From the NCBI GenBank assembly GCA_020284085.1, contig JACEVL010000081.1, positions 907,501 through 971,500 on the forward strand: 64,000 nt of DNA. The letters run 5' to 3'. Shown here piece after piece: positions 59,701 through 64,000 of the stretch (its first letter is position 1; every line of letters begins with the position of its first letter). The stretch is from Aporrectodea caliginosa (taxonomy: Eukaryota; Annelida; Clitellata; Crassiclitellata; Lumbricidae). The translations under genes were made by a program, and so were the position numbers. The notes under the pieces were generated by a model. The model did no database searches, was not told the DNA's origin, and saw only the letters and a list, made by a program, of their open reading frames with translations.

Positions 59701-62700
59701 GCGTCTTGCACAAGACCCAGCAAATAAGACAGACACTCATTTCTTAGAAATTTAATTTTCAGCATGCATTCCTATTGGCAAATTTCTGGTTTTGTTCTCA
59801 GCTACAAGGAAGTTCTGCCAATGAGGTAATCAGTGCTTTCCTCTAGTAACCATAAGGTATTTCCGAGGACAGACCCTGTAGCCCTGATGGCATTCGGTCA
59901 CACATGGGTGCGCGAGATTCAACACCCCTAAAACCTCTGACCCGTGGAAGCACACATTCGACAGTCTGTATTTGACCGCCCTGCATTCGAGTGGTTTTTA
60001 TTCACTTTAGAGTAGCTTCAGTGTCTCTTACTACCTTCTGTGTAAAGTAACTGTAATGGCAAAGACAAAGTAAAGGATGGGTCTGATGTAAATCATCATC
60101 TCACAGTGACATGTTCCAATGACTATTGTTATTATACTCAATATCATGATCACAAATGCGACAACGGATAGAGATACATGAATAACAAATGTTTTAACAT
60201 AACTAAGTTAACTTTATGATAATAATAAAAATAATAATAAGAGTAATAATGATGATGATCATAATAATAGTAACAATACTACTAATACTACCGTAATACT
60301 ACTACTACTAATAATAATAATAAATATTATTAAACATAATAATAAGTAGGCCTACCATGAAAATGACATTGACTAAAGCATACACAACAACCACAACTGT
60401 TATGATAATATAAAATTAATCAAGAATATTGTAACTACAAATATAACAGCAAAAATATTACAATTGTAATACTTATGGTAACATTTGTCAATACCAATGG
60501 TAATGTTAACAGCAATAACGACAGGGCTAGGTACAGGACAACGTTGTGCATCTGTGCATTTGCCCCAAATCCCGAAATGGTGTAGTCAACTAAACTGATC
60601 TTGCAGTGTTGGTTATGGTTATGTCTGAGCTTTTATTAAAGTTGCAAAGTTGATCAAAATAATTAAATGGGGTAAGACCGCATAGCAGTGAGAACTACTG
60701 GGGTAATTGCAATGTTAGCAATGTCAGTTTACCACCCCCAAATGCCCACAGAAGGGTAGTGTTTCATCGCCCGCCCTTTTTTAATGTATTTATTAACAAT
60801 TTAGTTATGCAACTGTGTCAATTTGGTGTGCATTGTCAGACAAAACAAAGCCATTCAACCTTTTTCAGCTGCATTGGAGTACCCAGCAGGAAAAATTCAG
60901 CTTTTGACAGGTTAAGAAGGAGATCATTAGCTGCCATCCAAGATTTTCATGTCCCAAAAGAAAATGGACAACAGCTGCACAGATGAAGGACAAATTATAA
61001 TAAACTGTCAAAGGAAACTTATCATTCATGTAGAAATGATACAACTCTCAAGATTGTGAAATATTGCATCCAGTGGCATGGTGTTAAAGATTTAATCTTT
61101 CGTCTTGATAGTTGATACATTGGACTTGGACTATCACGTAATTAAGAATTACTGACATAGGTTTGATTGTTATCTGGCCTGATGAACCTTAAATTCTCTT
61201 AAGAATATATTTTTTTTAAATTTTACTGAATACTCTGCTTCTGGTTCTGAACTACTAGGCTTACTAGGTGCTACATAGTAGTAATAGTACTTGTAATGGT
61301 ATTGAAATGAGCTAAAAGGTTCTTCTCACATCATCTCTGGCTCGAAGTTCCTCCAGCTTCTGCTGGATTTCTTGGTGCCACTGGACCTGGAGTGACTGGA
61401 AGGAAGCCATGTTTCGTGATACAAATGGAGATTCCTCTATGCTTTCCAGTGTAGGAAGGGTGCCGCTAAATAGCGGTCGCATTTCGGGAGTCTCCTCCCA
61501 ACAGGCTATTCAAACAAACATAAAATAACACCCTCTCATCATCAAGCTATTCACAAATGCATGTACCATATATCTGTTTCACAATTCTTACTAATACACA
61601 ACTTAAATTATAAGTGCACGATTATTAGGCACAGTGGCCGACTGGCTAGAGCAGTTGACCTGTAAGGCCAAAAAAAATAATGGTGTGTTTCCGGTAACAG
61701 AGTTAAAAAAACTGGGTAGGTAGGTAGGAAAATAATTTTATTTTGTTAAAATAATTTTATGCAGTGATTTCCGAAAATTAAGCCACTGCCAATTTATGCA
61801 CAGCGGTACATGCTGTACCAAAGTATGTATTTTCTATGCGAGTATTAAAAATGCGTATTTGCAGAATGTACCTACAAACTGCTGTAGAAAACAATCTTAT
61901 TTATTTCATTTTTGTTGACATCGTTTTTCTTGCAAGGTGAAATGGAAGGGGCAGGGGTTGCTAACTGTTGCTAAGGAAGGCGGTTGCTAAAGGGGCCAAG
62001 TCTGACTTTGAAACTGGTTGCTAATGAGGCTGACACAGAGGCTGCTTGCTTCAAAGCTTGGTTGTTAAGAAGGCTGGTTGCTATGAAAGTAGAATGCTAC
62101 GGAGGTTGTTAAGTAGGCTGATTGCTAAGGAGGCTTTACTTTTATAATGGCACGTACGATAAAAGGTATTTCTGATACAATGAATATGGCGGTCAGATTT
62201 GTGAAATAACCCTGTGAAATTACCGTGAGAAAATCCACCACTTTCGGGTCTATTACCTCCCTCTCCCAAACTCCACACTTTAGCCCTTTTATTGCTGTAA
62301 TTTACTGGACCATTATTTCCATTGAAAGACCGCTAGTTTCCGAACGTCTCTGCTTTAGTGAATGCACCTATAATTTCGCGATTCTGCATCTCCGGCATTC
62401 AAAGGCTTAATGTATGTGAAGTAAAAAAATTTTTCTTAAAATTTTCCGCAAAAAAATTTTTTTTTTAATTTTCCGTAAAAGAAAAATTGTTTTACAAAAT
62501 TTTCCGAGTCGCGGCAAAAAAGTGAGTCAGTCGCGTTACCGGAAACACACCATTATTTTGTTTTGGCCTAACACAGAGAGTATGGGTTCAATCTTCGTCC
62601 GGGGCGGTTACTGTGTAGGGACCGTGCGCAAACCCTTAGAGCATAATTGCTCTGAAAAATAATTGCATTTGCGCCACCCAGGCGTGTGCACTTCCGAGCT

Positions 62701-63890
62701 TTGGTCCACCTTTGAAAGAAGGGCGATATCAAATGCAGTTGTATTGTATAAAATTCTTTTAAATTACAAGATCAATTATGCTTTGGAAACATTCTTAGAC
62801 ATTATACAAGAGCTGATACATAGATACGTGTGTGCATGTGTGGACTGTGTGCAAATATACGTATGATATATGGTAAGTGTGCATATTTATGTATGTATAT
62901 ACATAAGTCTGCTCAGTTGCTTGCGTCATTTCGTTCTCAACTTAAATCTTATCTCTTTCAAATTGCTTATCACCATGGTCTTAGAGGATGATCTTCTGGA
63001 TATTGGCCTGACTACGGCGTGGTTTTGGTGTGCCATCGGTTGATGCCTTGTGCATTAGACACTGGCGCAACAGAAGTAACTAATTACAATTCAATAAAAT
63101 ACATAAATACATAATATACATAAATATACTAAATACATAAATTACATAAATAGATTACACTTTCTCAACACACATGCAGAAGCCAACACAGGTTTCTTGA
63201 CAATCAGCAGCACCAACTATTAACCAAAGCCATCACTAACCATCAGAGAAAGGGTTCTCTGGAAATACAGCAGCAGAGTGCTAGACAGATGGTACCACCA
63301 GTGTATCGCCAGCCATCCTCTAGGATATTGGGAGAAAACATTACCTGCATTCTACTATCGAACTAAGAGATGCTCTGTATCCTGTAATTCCAGGACACAA
63401 ATGAGTATGTCCAGCAATATTTCATTCGTTCATTCATTCAGAAAATTTGTAAAGAACCCCTTTAAGATTTCTACTCAGAGGCACTCTCGACCAAACCCTG
63501 GCAGAAAAGGACAGACCTTAGGCTGTTATAAAATGAATAAGAAAAATCCATAGGTAGGAGTCGCAACTCCAGCAGGAGCCCATTCCAAACAGTTGGACCA
63601 GCAACAGAAAATGTGTGATGCTGCGTAATACAAGGTACGCGCGAAAGGCACAAACAGCTCACAACTCAAAGTTGCCTAGTATTCCTCAAAATAAACTGGA
63701 TTTCATTTATTTTTATGAATCTGTTCAATTCTATAAAGACTTACATTTCAGAAGCTTTTGAAAGACTTTAGGGCACTTCTCGGGAATTGGAAGTCTTCGA
63801 AATGATCCCACAGCATAGAGGATCTGCAGCGGCTCATAGCCATTGTATGGCACTTCACCCGTCAGCATCTCCCAAAGAACTACACCGTAA
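50775..63890 (-). CDS. MLK: Mixed-lineage kinase (MLK-type MAP3K), 3' six exons
   Basis: Minus-strand exons in coding order: 63745-63890, about 61331-61505, 57528-57792, 54001-54078, 52949-53068 and 50775-51559 (TGA at 50775-50777). Exon junctions agree in phase. Exon 1 here gives kinase subdomains IX-X (YGVVLWEMLTGEVPYNG, with PIPEKCPKVF), exon 2 the end (CWEETPEMRP) and QSLQVQWHQEIQQKLEELRA. Exon 3 is the leucine zipper (RREQELYERELEVFEREI) and a Lys-rich patch. ISPPQ|DFVHVAEV across exons 3/4 fits a CRIB motif that would bind Cdc42/Rac. The last exon is a 260-residue Ser/Thr/Pro-rich tail ending IFRPQK. MLKs phosphorylate MKK4/7 in JNK signalling in the cytoplasm. The SH3 domain and kinase N-lobe lie past base 64000. 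The zipper and CRIB exclude ZAK. The second exon's length is one base from what its frame needs, so treat its ends as approximate. Confidence 0.85.
51940..52072. repeat. (CATA)n microsatellite in the last kinase intron
   Basis: CATACATACATA run of about 130 bases with a few CAAACATA interruptions. Confidence 0.95.
54100..54345 (-). repeat. Repeat-family fragment next to kinase exon 54001-54078
   Basis: Minus strand begins GGGTTATTCCAGCTCAACTG and contains CCACTCGACCATCTCCGAAT, matching the repeat start at 33401-33460 (GGGTCATTCCATCTCAATTC, CCACTCGACCATCTCAGATT). It is open and in frame with the following exon across the acceptor, but the shared repeat explains the openness better than coding. 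Confidence 0.55.
55640..55945 (+). mobile_element. LINE 3' fragment in a kinase intron
   Basis: Plus-strand frame reads CAFSIIGPVTWNGLSQEVRC then a terminus GAAGGGGCGCTATATAAATT, the same type as the 37751-38999 LINE, antisense to the kinase gene. Confidence 0.75.
58903..59105 (+). mobile_element. tRNA-derived SINE, 5' truncated
   Basis: Contains a B-box-like GGGTTCGACCC at 58928-58938, a body with GTGTAGGGACC and CCAGGCGTGTGCACTTC, and a tail GAAGAAGGGCGATATCAAAG then TTGTATTGTA. The tail resembles the LINE terminus GAAGGGGCGCTATATAAAT. Confidence 0.75.
59292..59478 (+). repeat. 22 bp minisatellite GGGTTAGTGTAAGGGAGGGTA
   Basis: About seven imperfect units in a kinase intron, drifting to GGTTAGGTTAGG at the right. 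G-rich and telomere-like but not a telomeric repeat. Confidence 0.85.
60215..60345. repeat. AT-rich trinucleotide-like tract
   Basis: AATAAT, GATGAT and ACTACT runs in a kinase intron, ending at the only perfect TAGGCCTA I see right of 47.5 kb (near 60347). Confidence 0.8.
61628..62760 (+). mobile_element. Full-length tRNA-derived SINE split by a MITE
   Basis: The head (61628-61665) has an A-box-like TGGCCGACTGGCTAGAGCAG and GACCTGTAA. The copy resumes at 62569 with AACACAGAGAGTATGGGTTC (B box) and continues to GGGCGATATCAAATGC and a TTGTATTGTAT tail at about 62755. Together the halves equal the copy at 58903-59105 plus its missing 5' end. The tRNA-like head is not a functional tRNA gene. 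Confidence 0.8.
61666..62568. mobile_element. PIF/Harbinger-like MITE inside the SINE
   Basis: A 903 bp element with ends GGCCAAAAAAAATAATGGTG and, inverted, GGCCAAAACAAAATAATGGT, extending through TGTTTCCGGTAAC. TAA flanks both sides (61663-61665 and 62569-62571). The interior has a degenerate (GGTTGCTAAGAAGGCT)n array at about 61945-62135. No transposase. Confidence 0.82.
63425..63665 (-). mobile_element. LINE 3' fragment in a kinase intron
   Basis: Minus frame reads HTFSVAGPTVWNGLLLELRL...VESASE with a GAAT-rich tail. It parallels the AFSVAGPSTWNGLP region of the LINE at 37751-38999. Sense to the kinase gene, about 80 bases downstream of exon 63745-63890. Confidence 0.7.
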
Positions 63891-64000
63891 CTACAAATCA
63901 CACAAGAACTTAGTAATTCCACATTATAATGTTTTATTATTTTATTAAGTTCACTACTACTGAAAACTAATAATAATGTAATCGTTTTCTTTATTAATTC

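Noticed and set aside
61628..61665. tRNA gene
   Set aside because: Only the head of a SINE; no complete cloverleaf, and the rest of the SINE body follows.

Overview
The window is animal nuclear DNA. Genes are split by GT-AG introns, and the rest is full of microsatellites, MITE-like DNA transposons, a tRNA-derived SINE and CR1/L2-type LINE fragments. The repeat style and the very common palindrome TAGGCCTA suggest a marine invertebrate deuterostome, perhaps an echinoderm or relative. That placement is inference; no gene here fixes the species.

Bases 1-43319 hold a head-to-tail array of SAM-dependent methyltransferase genes on the + strand. There are five complete four-exon copies, called U1 to U5 here (starts at 7266, 15057, 21170, 27246 and 35603), plus the last two exons of a sixth, U0, at the left edge. 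Each predicts 272-274 residues, keeps an open frame and uses the same splice phases. The spacers are themselves duplicated, and comparing them gives 'empty sites' for many later insertions. U2 and U3 are the youngest pair: exons 2-4 and the introns between are almost identical, while exon 1 has diverged. U3 has also lost most of its upstream region. An orphan tetraspanin exon lies between U2 and U3.

From about 41.1 to 47.4 kb, intron 3 and the downstream flank of U5 are filled by nested transposons: hAT-like (8-9 bp target duplications), PIF/Harbinger-like (TAA duplications) and a piggyBac-like element (TTAA). For several of them the unoccupied site survives in another array unit.

Bases 50775-63890 carry, on the - strand and convergent with the array, the 3' half of a mixed-lineage kinase (MLK-type MAP3K) gene. 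It encodes the end of the kinase domain, a leucine-zipper coiled coil, a CRIB-like motif split by an intron, and a Ser/Thr/Pro-rich tail. Its 5' half lies beyond base 64000. Bases 47.8-50.7 kb may be its 3' UTR.

The observation I rate highest is not a gene. At ten or more aligned positions in the array, one copy has TA where another has TAGGCCTA (or TAGGCTA, TAGGTCTA, TAGGCCCTA). These look like recurrent palindromic micro-insertions at TA sites. Perfect TAGGCCTA is frequent through the array half and almost absent from the kinase half.
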